A model generated the notes under the pieces. The model was not told where the DNA came from, made no database searches, and saw only the letters and a list, made by a program, of their open reading frames with translations. The position numbers and the translations under genes are program-made. This document shows positions 34,312 to 42,895 of a DNA stretch of 64,000 nucleotides, one piece after another. The stretch covers positions 1 to 64,000 of the forward strand of contig NZ_FPAZ01000021.1 of assembly GCF_900116435.1 (NCBI RefSeq), given 5' to 3'. The stretch's first letter is position 1, and each line of letters starts with the position of its first letter. The DNA is from Pseudoalteromonas lipolytica. GTDB lineage: Bacteria > Pseudomonadota > Gammaproteobacteria > Enterobacterales > Alteromonadaceae.

Positions 34312-35405
34312 GCAATTAACGCTATTCCAATTGTTATAACACACCAAACCAGCGCATAATGCGCTGGTTTTTTTTGCGCTAAAAGCTGCTGTAAAAAGCA
34401 CCACACAGCAGCCAAAGCGACCAGCGGCCATTGTAAAACATTTAACAAAAGCATTGCCGCCAATGTCGCTGCACCATAAAACAGTAAACTGGGTATAAAA
34501 TGACTTAAATAAAACCGTCTGTACTGACCATTTGTTTGAAAAAACACTCGGTATTTTTGAAGCACAGCAAAGCAATCAAACTGTAATGAACTACCTAGTA
34601 ATACACAGTTTGCCAACACCATAACCTGTATCGCATGATTAAAGTCGCTACGAATTTCAACTAGTTGCACTGCGGCTAATAGGCTTGCAGTAAACAAAGC
34701 ACTTCGCCAAATTACACTCCAGCTGTGCTCCAAAAAGTAACTAATCCAAAATGAAGTGAGTGAACTAACCACACGTTTATGACTGAGGTTCATGTTAGGA
34801 AAAAATAAACTCCCCATAAAACCAATTAAAAAGCCGCTATGGTAGTGTAAGGAATCTAAACTAAACGGTAAAAGAACCAGAATACTACACGCTAAAAAAC
34901 CATAAAATAGCGAATAAGGTCTATAAATTACCATTAAACCGCACAGCCACTGCAACAGCATAAATAGAATAAAATGAGGAACCTGCAACCATTGCTGAAG
35001 ACGAAGGTCAACGGCTATCAATAAGCTTGCCATTAACCACACATTACTGAGTAGTAAAAGCTTACAGTCGATTAAAATTAGCCAAGCAGGCTTAAAGATA
35101 TGTGCTTGAAAGGCTCTATTTTCTGAGTTTGTTATAGCAGGAGCAACAGCCCATAACATAACGGCTTGCAGTGCCAGATAGAGCAAAGCTAACTGGGCGC
35201 TAAAACGGGCATGTTCATGGCTGTCTACAATTTTACCCAGCCCCAAAAATAACAACAGCGCGATGCCTAAAACCGCAGGCCCAAGCACTAACGCAAACAA
35301 CAAACCAAAGTTTTTAAGCTGCGCCAGTAAGTTCTTAAGTGCAGTTGTATATGCTAAATAGCGGTAGCTCATTAATGCATTATAACGTGACAAGCTCTCT
35401 ATCAT
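34308..35405 (-). CDS. Putative ABC transporter membrane protein
   Basis: 365 aa from the ATG at 35405, which overlaps the ATPase stop in an ATGA junction. About ten hydrophobic segments and almost no recognisable motifs; the opening SYRYLAYTTALKNLLAQLK resembles the amphipathic start of ABC-2 exporters. Position next to an ATPase gene makes it the likely membrane subunit. Its last codons contain the fadE terminator hairpin of the other strand. Confidence 0.65.
   Translation of the reverse strand: MIESLSRYNALMSYRYLAYTTALKNLLAQLKNFGLLFALVLGPAVLGIALLLFLGLGKIVDSHEHARFSAQLALLYLALQAVMLWAVAPAITNSENRAFQAHIFKPAWLILIDCKLLLLSNVWLMASLLIAVDLRLQQWLQVPHFILFMLLQWLCGLMVIYRPYSLFYGFLACSILVLLPFSLDSLHYHSGFLIGFMGSLFFPNMNLSHKRVVSSLTSFWISYFLEHSWSVIWRSALFTASLLAAVQLVEIRSDFNHAIQVMVLANCVLLGSSLQFDCFAVLQKYRVFFQTNGQYRRFYLSHFIPSLLFYGAATLAAMLLLNVLQWPLVALAAVWCFLQQLLAQKKPAHYALVWCVITIGIALIA
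34346..34376 (+). terminator. fadE terminator lying inside the opposing gene
   Basis: AACCAGCGCATAATGCGCTGGTT followed by TTTTTT is a strong plus-strand terminator about 35 nt past the fadE stop. It lies in the last 25 codons of the minus-strand permease gene. Confidence 0.85.
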
Positions 35406-35992
35406 AATGGCGTACACTCAAAGCCTTGGTGTAAAAACACATCTGGCTCGTGGCTGGTTAAAATGATTTGCCCATCGGGTTTATCACTTAAATAGTTATC
35501 AAGCAAATTTAGTAAATAATGGATACTTGCTTGGTCAAGTGCTGCACTCGGCTCATCTAAAAGCAAATAAGGCGCCCGCTTCATAAACGTGATTATAAGC
35601 TGGCATTTTTTTTGATTGCCTGTCGATAATGCACTAAAACGGGTGTGTAAGTGTTCGCTGAACTTAAATCCGTTAATAAGGTCAATTGGCGCAGGCACAT
35701 TTAAGGCTTTACAGGTCAGTTGAATAATTTGCTGAGCCGTTAAAAAATCAGGTAAACAAATGCGATCGCTGGCAATAGCCACATACTTTTGTGGTGAACT
35801 ATGCTGTTTATTAGCATACATTATTTGCCCCGACTGTGATTTTTCAAGGCCAGCAATTATCATCAGTAACGTGGTTTTGCCACTCCCATTGCTCGCCTGT
35901 AAGCACATTTTCTTACTGTTAAATTGCTTATTATAATTTTCGAACACGGTTGCTGTAGCAAAACGCTTATTGAGATTTTTTATTTCTATCAT
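35402..35992 (-). CDS. ABC transporter ATP-binding protein (short)
   Basis: 196 aa from the ATG at 35992 (MIEIKNLNKRF), with AAAGGA six bases upstream. Walker A is ASNGSGKTT, Walker B YLLLDEPSAALD, and the H-loop TSHEPD. The signature is degenerate (FSALSTGNQKKCQL, LSTGN instead of LSGGQ). At under 200 residues it is one of the shortest ABC ATPases, like CcmA-type subunits. It pairs with the downstream membrane gene. Confidence 0.85.
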   Translation of the reverse strand: MIEIKNLNKRFATATVFENYNKQFNSKKMCLQASNGSGKTTLLMIIAGLEKSQSGQIMYANKQHSSPQKYVAIASDRICLPDFLTAQQIIQLTCKALNVPAPIDLINGFKFSEHLHTRFSALSTGNQKKCQLIITFMKRAPYLLLDEPSAALDQASIHYLLNLLDNYLSDKPDGQIILTSHEPDVFLHQGFECTPL

Positions 35993-36139
35993 TGCCATTC
36001 CTTTGCGAAATTTAAATTGTAACACAGCAATGTCCCTAAAAAGTTACATGCTTTGTAACAATTATTTAGCTGCAAAACTTGCGTTTATATATTGAACAAG
36101 TAAGACTCAATAACGGAAAAATAATAAGGAATAATTAAA

Positions 36140-38065
36140 ATGAAACCGAGTTTTCAACTAGCAACTATTGCGTGTGCATTAAGCCTTGCATTAGCAGGAT
36201 GTTCACAATCAAACCAAACGACCACCAGCGCAATTAGTCAGCAACAAGAACACACTATTAAACAGTATGACGCTGAAACATTTTTTGATACCACTTCAAT
36301 TATGGGCAGCAGCTTTTCACCTAAAGGTGACAAAATCCTTGTTAGCAGTGATGAAAGCGGCATCTATAGCCTCTACGAAATTGATATTAAAACAGCGAAC
36401 AAAAAACGTTTAACAAACTTTGAAGACAGCACCTATGCTGTTCGCTATTTTCCAAACGATGAGCGCGTATTATTTACCAAGGACTCAGGCGGGAACGAGC
36501 GCTATCATATTTATGTACGTGAGACAGACGGCACTGTCAAAGACCTGACTCCTGGCGATGAAACTCGTGCCAGCTTTGCGGGCTTTACAGACGATGGCAA
36601 ACACTTTTTTATAACGAGTAATCAACGCGATCCTAAGTTTATGGATTTATATCGCGTAGACAGTTCACGCTATGAAATAACACCTGTTTATCAAAATACT
36701 CTTGGTCTAGATGTCGGGGCGATTAGCCCTGATGGCCGCTTTATTGCCTTATCAAAAAATAACTCTAATAAAGACAGTGATGTGTTCATTCTCGATACAA
36801 TGAAAAAAACGCTCAAACCTGAGCTAATCACTCGTCATGATAATGAAGCGCAATATGGCCCTGAAACATTCTCAAAAGACAGCAAGTCTCTGTATTACTC
36901 GACCGATGCAAAAGGTGAATTTTCACAGGTTTGGCGCTATGACTTAACGACAGGTGAGCACAGCCCCGCCCTAAAAGATGACTGGGATGTCAGCTTTATT
37001 TACTTCTCAAAATCAGGGCGTTACCAAGTAAGTGGGGTTAATGCTGATGCCAGTACTAAAGTGACAATCATTGACACAAAAACCAATAAACAAATCGATA
37101 TGCCTGCCTTGCCCCCGGGCAATTTACGTGGTGTAAGCTTTTCAGCTGATGAAAAGAGCATGGCGTTTTACCTAAATTCAGATACCTCGCCAAGTAACTT
37201 ATTTGTTTGGCAATTAGGCGAAACGAAAGCAAAAAAACTGACCCATACTTTAAGCGATGCAATTGATCAAAATGATCTCGTTGAAAGCACGATTGTGCGT
37301 TTTAAAAGCTTTGACGGTTTAGAAATCCCTGGCGTTTTATATAAGCCCAAACAGGCTAATAGTAATAATAAAGTGCCTGCTCTAGTGTGGGTGCATGGTG
37401 GTCCGGGCGGCCAGAGCCGCACAGGTTACAGCGCAATGCAGCAGCACTTAGTTAATCATGGCTATGCTATATTTGCTGTAAACAATCGCGGTAGCTCTGG
37501 CTATGGTAAAACTTTTTTCCATTTAGATGATAAAAAGCATGGTACAGACGATTTGCAAGATATTGTCTACGGGAAAAAGCACTTACAGAGCTTAGACTGG
37601 GTTGATGCTGATAAAATTGGCATTATGGGTGGCAGTTACGGTGGCTTTATGACGGCAGCGGCGCTGGCTTTCGAACCTGAAGAATTTAAAGTAGGTATTA
37701 ATATTTTTGGCGTAACTAACTGGGTAAGAACATTAAACTCTATACCACCTTGGTGGGAAAGCTTTAAAAAAGCGCTGTACGATGAAATGGGTGACCCTGC
37801 AACTGATGGCGAACGCCATCGAGCGATATCTCCCCTCTTCCATGCTAAAAACATTACGAAACCACTGATGGTTATTCAAGGTGCAAACGACCCTCGTGTA
37901 TTGCAAGTTGAGAGTGATGAGCTTGTTGCCGCAGTAAAAGCGAATGGTGTCCCCGTAGAATACGTGTTGTTCGATGACGAAGGTCATGGTTTTACTAAAA
38001 AAGAAAACCGTATCAAAGCATCAAACGCGTACCTTGAGTTTTTAAATACGTACTTGAAAAACTAA
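36140..38065 (+). CDS. S9-family prolyl oligopeptidase-like lipoprotein
   Basis: 641 aa. A lipobox LALAGC (Cys near 21) indicates a lipoprotein. Residues about 50-370 form a WD/beta-propeller region, and the C-terminal catalytic domain has S499 in GGSYGGF, D584 in NDPRV and H616 in DEGHGF. It degrades peptides of limited length, probably in the periplasm. A terminator follows. Confidence 0.9.
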   Translation: MKPSFQLATIACALSLALAGCSQSNQTTTSAISQQQEHTIKQYDAETFFDTTSIMGSSFSPKGDKILVSSDESGIYSLYEIDIKTANKKRLTNFEDSTYAVRYFPNDERVLFTKDSGGNERYHIYVRETDGTVKDLTPGDETRASFAGFTDDGKHFFITSNQRDPKFMDLYRVDSSRYEITPVYQNTLGLDVGAISPDGRFIALSKNNSNKDSDVFILDTMKKTLKPELITRHDNEAQYGPETFSKDSKSLYYSTDAKGEFSQVWRYDLTTGEHSPALKDDWDVSFIYFSKSGRYQVSGVNADASTKVTIIDTKTNKQIDMPALPPGNLRGVSFSADEKSMAFYLNSDTSPSNLFVWQLGETKAKKLTHTLSDAIDQNDLVESTIVRFKSFDGLEIPGVLYKPKQANSNNKVPALVWVHGGPGGQSRTGYSAMQQHLVNHGYAIFAVNNRGSSGYGKTFFHLDDKKHGTDDLQDIVYGKKHLQSLDWVDADKIGIMGGSYGGFMTAAALAFEPEEFKVGINIFGVTNWVRTLNSIPPWWESFKKALYDEMGDPATDGERHRAISPLFHAKNITKPLMVIQGANDPRVLQVESDELVAAVKANGVPVEYVLFDDEGHGFTKKENRIKASNAYLEFLNTYLKN

Positions 38066-38069
38066 ATTT

Positions 38070-38098
38070 TAGAAGCCGGTGTACACCGGCTTCTTTAT
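38070..38098 (+). terminator. Terminator of the S9 peptidase gene
   Basis: GAAGCCGGTG-TA-CACCGGCTTC followed by TTTAT, just after the stop at 38065. Confidence 0.85.
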
Positions 38099-38106
38099 CA
38101 AAACAC

Positions 38107-38354
38107 CTGTATAAACCTCAAATATCCTGCATACAAACTACTGTATAAACTTCGATATAAAACACTGTATATATTATTTCATCCATTTTTAACAAAATAT
38201 CACACTGCAAAGAAACAAAATAACCAATTGTTTTTAAAGATTTAATTTTTTAAAATTATTAAAAACTGAATAATTGGTTAAAAAAATAGCAAAAAAACAC
38301 TTGCGCAAAAACACTGTATAAACTACTGTATACACATACTGTATAAACAACCAG
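38107..38354. promoter_or_regulatory. Repeated CTGTATA half-sites (LexA-like) upstream of sulA
   Basis: CTGTATA occurs at 38107, 38141, 38165, 38314, 38326 and 38339, with a variant CTGCATA at 38127. All are on the plus strand. The last, CTGTATAAACAACCAG (38339-38354), fits the LexA pattern CTGT-N8-ACAG with one mismatch and lies 13 bp before the sulA ATG. The others are half-sites without the inverted partner. The 38170-38310 part is A/T-rich with no gene. Confidence 0.55.
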
Positions 38355-38366
38355 TGAGTGAAAGTT

Positions 38367-38804
38367 ATGTTACAGCCAATTACCTTAAGAACCGTTAAAA
38401 GCTATCAACAAGATAACGACAAAGCGTCGGTTAATTTAATTCAAATTGAAGACGAAATTTCAGCAACATTTGAGCTATTAAAGGTATTACATCACTATAA
38501 CAGTCAAAGTGCGTGGACATTGTTAATTGCACCTGATCATGTGCCAAGTAAAGCATTACTCGATTCATGTTCAATCGACACCAGTAAACTGTTAGTGATC
38601 AGACAAAAGCACCTTGTGAATCTTGAATATGTGTTAAGTTCGGCGCTGCACAACGGTAACTTTGCCGCAGTGATCACCTGGACAGATATTGTCAGCAACA
38701 ATCAACTAGATTCTATGACTCTTAATTTAGAACATGCATCTGCAAAGTTTTACTGCTTCACCAAAAGCAACCCATTAAACAATTTAGTACCGCAGCCACA
38801 ATAG
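38367..38804 (+). CDS. sulA: SulA-like SOS cell-division inhibitor
   Basis: 145 aa from the ATG at 38367; a GTG three codons earlier is possible. The pattern ISATFELLKVLHHYNSQSAW, TLLIAPDHVPSK and LLVIRQKHLVNLEYVLSSAL (alpha/beta RecA-like) fits the SulA family, which binds FtsZ during DNA damage. The upstream LexA-like sites support the call. The family is weakly conserved, so certainty is moderate. Confidence 0.7.
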   Translation: MLQPITLRTVKSYQQDNDKASVNLIQIEDEISATFELLKVLHHYNSQSAWTLLIAPDHVPSKALLDSCSIDTSKLLVIRQKHLVNLEYVLSSALHNGNFAAVITWTDIVSNNQLDSMTLNLEHASAKFYCFTKSNPLNNLVPQPQ

Positions 38805-38844
38805 GCTTGCTAAAATAGCAATTTATTGTTTTAGGTAAGTTGTT

Positions 38845-39324
38845 ATGACATCACTCACACACTCCCTTTGTCCTTGTGGCAGCAAACAAGATTACTCGCT
38901 TTGCTGCCAACCTTTGCACACAGGCGATAGCCAAGCGCAAACGCCGGAACAACTTATGCGTTCTCGCTTTAGTGCTTATGCCTTAAAAGATGCAAAATAT
39001 GTCTTTACAACATACGCACAAAGCCAACAAACCGCTAACCCTGTTAGCGAAATCAAAGATTTTGCTAATAGCTGTCGTTTTACCAAGCTAAGCGTTTTAG
39101 ATACTGAATATAACGAGCAAGAAGGTTTTGTAGAATTTAAAGCAAATTACTTTTACCAAAACTTGTATTGTGAGTTACACGAGAAATCGCGTTTTATTAA
39201 AGAAAATGGACTATGGCGTTACCTTGATGGTGAAATAACGCCCGTTGCTGATATTAAAATTGGCCGTAATGATGAATGCCCTTGCGGTAGCGGCAAAAAA
39301 TATAAAAAGTGTCACGCAATTTAA
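38845..39324 (+). CDS. ychJ: YchJ-family SEC-C protein
   Basis: 159 aa. Zinc-binding SEC-C motifs at both ends (CPCGSKQDYSLCC near 9-21; CPCGSGKKYKKCH at the end) enclose an NTF2-like domain with MRSRFSAYALKDAKYVFTTY. The layout is that of YchJ; function unknown. It begins 40 bp after sulA. Confidence 0.9.
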   Translation: MTSLTHSLCPCGSKQDYSLCCQPLHTGDSQAQTPEQLMRSRFSAYALKDAKYVFTTYAQSQQTANPVSEIKDFANSCRFTKLSVLDTEYNEQEGFVEFKANYFYQNLYCELHEKSRFIKENGLWRYLDGEITPVADIKIGRNDECPCGSGKKYKKCHAI

Positions 39325-39447
39325 ATCACGGCTATTCACTTTTTATATAGCCAATCTAAACCTTGACTAGCCATTGTAGGGAAAGCCGTTGCGTGGTGGG
39401 CATGTGATATAAATCAACACAAAATAATGTCATTGTATTTCAGACAA

Positions 39448-39472
39448 TAAAAATGGGCCTCAAGGCCCATTC
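39448..39472. terminator. Terminator hairpin between YchJ-like and DUF6172 genes
   Basis: AATGGGCC-TCAA-GGCCCATT is a perfect stem with five A residues on its left side, giving a T run for the minus-strand gene ending at 39496. Confidence 0.8.
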
Positions 39473-39495
39473 TTAAATTCTATGAATTATAACGA

Positions 39496-39795
39496 CTATT
39501 CTTCGTCAAATTCTTGTAACTGGCGTTGTGCTGGACGCGCTAGAATCTCGACATAAAACGATGTAAGCCCTTTTGCTTCAATATCGCTAATGCATTTATT
39601 AATTTCCGCCACATGAACGACTTTCGCGTCGTCAGCTGACTCTCCAAATTTACAATCAAATGCCCAGTAATCGGCATCTTCTGGGAGAGTTTTATTACGC
39701 TCACGTTTTAAATACTTCTTCACTTCGTGCTTAGCTGCATCAACCATGCGAGGGTATTTAATTTTCTCATGGTTAAGCGTGAATGTTTTCTTCAT
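39496..39795 (-). CDS. DUF6172 small protein
   Basis: 99 aa from the ATG at 39795 (MKKTFTLNHEKIKYPR), which has AGGACTATA before it; the longer frame is not supported. VDAAKHEVKKYLKRERNK and YWAFDCKFG are family features as I recall them. Function unknown. Monocistronic. Confidence 0.75.
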   Translation of the reverse strand: MKKTFTLNHEKIKYPRMVDAAKHEVKKYLKRERNKTLPEDADYWAFDCKFGESADDAKVVHVAEINKCISDIEAKGLTSFYVEILARPAQRQLQEFDEE

Positions 39796-39953
39796 TATAG
39801 TCCTAATAACTTGGTTCAATGATAATGGCATAAAGCCATTTGGGCGCATTATAACAAGCACATAAAAAATTAGCTGTACTTTTTACTGATTTGCACCAAT
39901 TTACCTATCTTTGTAAGTGTAGCGTACAAGGCGAGTATGACAATTTCAATTAA

Positions 39954-40469
39954 TTAAGCAGTTGCCAATTGCAAAGGCTGATGAATCGCCTCGTCCGTTA
40001 AGCTGTCATAAAACGCAGCTGCATCCATTTGCATACGCTCTGTGGGTGCGTTTTTATCGTAATAGCGTTTTCTGACTGCTGGCTCACAGTTATCGATAAC
40101 TTCTAACGGCACATGATTTTTATCATCGCGGATAGCAAGCGGCTCAGGACTGAGACAATTACGTAGGCGAATATCTGACAAGCCACCTTGTAAAAGTCGC
40201 AGCCCATTATTCTGCCCGATTAACATATCATATTGTTCAGGCGCTAATGGTTGTTTTGGGCCTGCCCCTAACTCATTTCTGAGTACGTGTTCTGAACTCT
40301 GAGTATCGGTTAATTCTGTTTTCGGTAAATGAAACTGGCTAAAATCAAGCGCATCATGAGACAGCATCGCCAATAATAAGGCAAACTCACCTTGGCGGTG
40401 TTCATGAACACTTTTGTTAAGACGATTATCAAGTTGACTCTCGTTGAGCAACAAACCATCAATTTGCAT
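39954..40469 (-). CDS. VC2046/SO_2500 family protein
   Basis: 171 aa, soluble, beginning MQIDGLLLNESQLDNRLN. The stretch FALLLAMLSHDALDF and the later QYDMLIGQNNGLRLLQGG match the lineage-specific family of Vibrio and Shewanella as I remember it. No catalytic motif seen. It is divergent from the tRNA-Tyr genes. Confidence 0.65.
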   Translation of the reverse strand: MQIDGLLLNESQLDNRLNKSVHEHRQGEFALLLAMLSHDALDFSQFHLPKTELTDTQSSEHVLRNELGAGPKQPLAPEQYDMLIGQNNGLRLLQGGLSDIRLRNCLSPEPLAIRDDKNHVPLEVIDNCEPAVRKRYYDKNAPTERMQMDAAAFYDSLTDEAIHQPLQLATA

Positions 40470-40538
40470 AGACTTTGGCCGAATAGTTTCAAGATTAACC
40501 AGTTATCGGCATTAATCTATTTTTCTTTAGTTTTTTTC

Positions 40539-40566
40539 TTTACTTAAAGAGCCAGTTTGCTATTAT
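40539..40566 (+). promoter_or_regulatory. Promoter of the tRNA-Tyr genes
   Basis: TTTACT (40539-40544) and TATTAT (40561-40566) are separated by 16 bp. A GC-rich CAGCGCCG follows at the expected start site, as in stringently controlled tRNA promoters. Confidence 0.6.
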
Positions 40567-40581
40567 CAGCGCCGTTGCATT

Positions 40582-40666
40582 GGAGGGGTTCCCGAGCGGC
40601 CAAAGGGATCAGACTGTAAATCTGACGGCTCAGCCTTCGCTGGTTCGAATCCAGCTCCCTCCACCA
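40582..40666 (+). tRNA. tRNA-Tyr (anticodon GTA), copy 1
   Basis: 85 nt including an encoded CCA. Acceptor GGAGGGG pairs with TCCCTCC (one G-T pair); the anticodon loop is ACTGTAAATC with GTA; the long variable arm and the T arm CTGGTTCGAATCCAG are typical of a class II tRNA-Tyr. Confidence 0.96.
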
Positions 40667-40714
40667 CTTTTCTACGCTCAGTTAAGTGGGGCCAAATGCA
40701 ATAAAAATTAGTGT

Positions 40715-40799
40715 GGAGGGGTTCCCGAGCGGCCAAAGGGATCAGACTGTAAATCTGACGGCTCAGCCTTCGCTGGTTCGAATCCAGCTCCCTCCACCA
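40715..40799 (+). tRNA. tRNA-Tyr (anticodon GTA), copy 2
   Basis: Identical in sequence to the first copy as far as I can compare, 48 nt downstream. Probably transcribed with it; no separate promoter was recognised in the spacer. Confidence 0.96.
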
Positions 40800-40916
40800 C
40801 TTTCCTTCTCTGCTAATTCACTATTCTATTTTTCATCTTATTATTTACTTCTCTTTTCCTAAATCGTTAAACTAAAAATACAGCTATTTCAATTGAATTA
40901 TCCTTTTGTTATACCA

Positions 40917-41117
40917 TTACGCTTAATTAAGTGGTCTATTTTGAGGCAATAAAACCGCGTTGATAACAAGGCAAAAATTTAGTTATTTAGTTATTTAGTT
41001 GTTCTCGGCAATTGCTCCTGCATTGCTCTACCTCCTGCATCCATGCAGTCGTAAATCAGACATTTTTAACGCAGGTAGCGACTGGTTTAATCACTCAAAA
41101 TGATTAAGTATTTTTGC
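40917..41117 (+). repeat. Dispersed repeat of about 195 bp, copy 1
   Basis: It begins near CGCTTAATTAAGTG and runs through GAGGCAATAAAACC, TTGATAACAAGGCAAAAA, CAATTGCTCCTGCATTGCTC, CATCCATGCAGTCGTAAATC and GCAGGTAGCGAC to TCAAAATGATTAAGTA. The two ends share CTTAAT and TTTTGAG elements in inverted order. This copy contains a small local tandem (TTAGTTATTTAGTTATTTAG). It ends about 17 bp past the stop of the minus-strand metallopeptidase gene. Confidence 0.85.
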
Positions 41118-41126
41118 GGATTAGTA

Positions 41127-41816
41127 TTAGAGCCAGCGTAAAAATGGACCATTCACTTTCAGCCAATTGCTTGCTTTTTTATGTTCGGGATAAAACTCAC
41201 TCACCCGTTGCCAAAATGCCGCACTGTGATCCATATGCTTTAAATGCGCAAGTTCATGAACAACAACATAATCAATAACCCATAGGGGCGCACTGGCTAA
41301 GTGCAAATTAAAGGTTAACTCTCTTTGGCGATTACAACTGCCCCATCGCCACTTGTAATGTTGAATTTTAAGGCGTGTTGGTAACGCTTCTCTCATTTGA
41401 ATACAGTAGTTTTGTATACGCATCTCAAGGTAGGTTTCTAACTTGTCATGTAAAAACTCTTCCATCAATGCAAGATACTTTGCGTCTGTGAGTTTAACGC
41501 GCGGTGAAATAGCAAGGGTTAATTCATGAGTATCAGTGTCTTGATACCATTGGCTGCAATTTTCTTGCTTAAATACAAGGGGAATTACCTGATCAAATAG
41601 CTTGATTTGCGAATTTTTAATGGGAAATTGACACTGCTCAGCGTGTAATGATTGTTTAGTAACTTGCTCTGCAACCCAATGCTGCTTTGTTTTTAACCAC
41701 GCTTCAATATCTTTACGCGGGACAAAGTGAGGTGCATACACAGTCAACTGCTGCTCAGCGACTTTAATCGCGACAGTTTTTCTACGTTTACTGCGTTTTA
41801 ACGTGTACTCAAACAA
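41127..41816 (-). CDS. YgjP-like zinc metallopeptidase domain protein (DUF45)
   Basis: 229 aa, longer than the YgjP homologue at 21216. The zinc motif HELAHLKHMDHSAAFW (HELAH at 187-191), the preceding WRWGSCNRQRELTFNLHLA and the DYVVVHE strand mark the M48-type DUF45/SprT-like family. The N-terminal 90 residues include the domain's beta region. Substrate unknown. The dispersed repeat lies at its 3' side. Confidence 0.87.
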   Translation of the reverse strand: MFEYTLKRSKRRKTVAIKVAEQQLTVYAPHFVPRKDIEAWLKTKQHWVAEQVTKQSLHAEQCQFPIKNSQIKLFDQVIPLVFKQENCSQWYQDTDTHELTLAISPRVKLTDAKYLALMEEFLHDKLETYLEMRIQNYCIQMREALPTRLKIQHYKWRWGSCNRQRELTFNLHLASAPLWVIDYVVVHELAHLKHMDHSAAFWQRVSEFYPEHKKASNWLKVNGPFLRWL

Positions 41817-41914
41817 AATAAGCCAATGTAATTAATAAAATCTTTGTATTATATTTTACCCCGTAAAATACCTGCTAATCTATAAAGATGACTCATAAAT
41901 AAGTTTTTATTCTT

Positions 41915-42895
41915 ATGCCTGATAAACCGTGTTGTAGCTACATTTCACCAACAGGTAACACGTGTCAAGAAACCGATATGGGTTCTGGGTATTGCTTTTG
42001 GCATGATAATAAATTTGATAAATCAGGCTTAGAGCTGACTCAAAAACTTGAACGATATGCAAAAAAGGGCGGGTTACTTCAGGGTCTGCAATTACAACGT
42101 GCAAATTTAGTGGGTCTAAATTTAATAAAGAAAGATGATGAAGAAGGTTATGATCTTTCTTACTGCAATTTTTATCGAGCCAATTTGTCGGGGGCACATC
42201 TTTTCAACAATAAAATTGCCAATGCATCCTTAATGAAAGCGAACCTTCATAGCGCCAGCTTACACTACTGCGATTTGCGAAATACCAACCTACTTGGGGT
42301 TAAACTCAGTGATAGCCGCATTGATAATATCGATTTAGGCGAACAATTACTACAAGAAGCCGAGGCGTTTAAAGCTCGTCGAAATAGGCAATACTCGACT
42401 GCGCGCGACTTATTTGAACAATCCGAAGAAATATACAGAAATTTACGTAAAGCGTCTGAACACCAAGGGCTTTTCGAGCTCGCGGGTAACTTTACCTATA
42501 AAGAATTAAGAATGCGCCACGCACAGTACCCGAAAGGATCAACGAAACAAATTACTTCCAGCTTTATTGACATGTTATGTGGTTATGGTGAAAAACCTGA
42601 AAATGTCATTCGCTTTAGTCTGTCTCTTATCGTTTGTTGCGCAATATGTTACTTTTTATTTGGTGTCAGCTATCAAGATTCATTGCTTAGATTTAGTTTT
42701 GATAATTCGTTCGATGATAACGTATCAGCACTTTTAAACAGCATTTACTTTAGTGTTGTTACTTTTACAACGCTAGGCTATGGCGATATTACCCCCATTG
42801 GATTATCAAGGCTCATAGCAGCGATTGAAGCATTTTGTGGCAGCTTTTCGCTAGCGCTGTTTGTGGTGGTGTTTGTAAAGCGTATGACACGTTAA
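41915..42895 (+). CDS. Potassium-channel protein with pentapeptide-repeat domain
   Basis: 326 aa in three parts. Residues 1-35 hold a Cys/His cluster (TCQETDMGSGYCFWHD) that may bind zinc. Residues about 55-145 are pentapeptide repeats (NLVGLNL, FYRANLSGAHLF, ANLHSASLHYCDL). The C-terminus has two membrane helices around a pore helix with the selectivity filter TLGYGD (286-291), so a two-TM K+ channel. The cytosolic repeats probably gate or tether the pore. Its stop overlaps the stop of the convergent diguanylate cyclase gene by 4 bp. Confidence 0.87.
   Translation: MPDKPCCSYISPTGNTCQETDMGSGYCFWHDNKFDKSGLELTQKLERYAKKGGLLQGLQLQRANLVGLNLIKKDDEEGYDLSYCNFYRANLSGAHLFNNKIANASLMKANLHSASLHYCDLRNTNLLGVKLSDSRIDNIDLGEQLLQEAEAFKARRNRQYSTARDLFEQSEEIYRNLRKASEHQGLFELAGNFTYKELRMRHAQYPKGSTKQITSSFIDMLCGYGEKPENVIRFSLSLIVCCAICYFLFGVSYQDSLLRFSFDNSFDDNVSALLNSIYFSVVTFTTLGYGDITPIGLSRLIAAIEAFCGSFSLALFVVVFVKRMTR

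Noticed and set aside
38107..38354. Plasmid-type iterons or a replication origin
   Set aside because: Direct repeats could suggest iterons, but no replication gene or DnaA-box cluster is nearby and the next gene is sulA-like, which fits SOS regulation.
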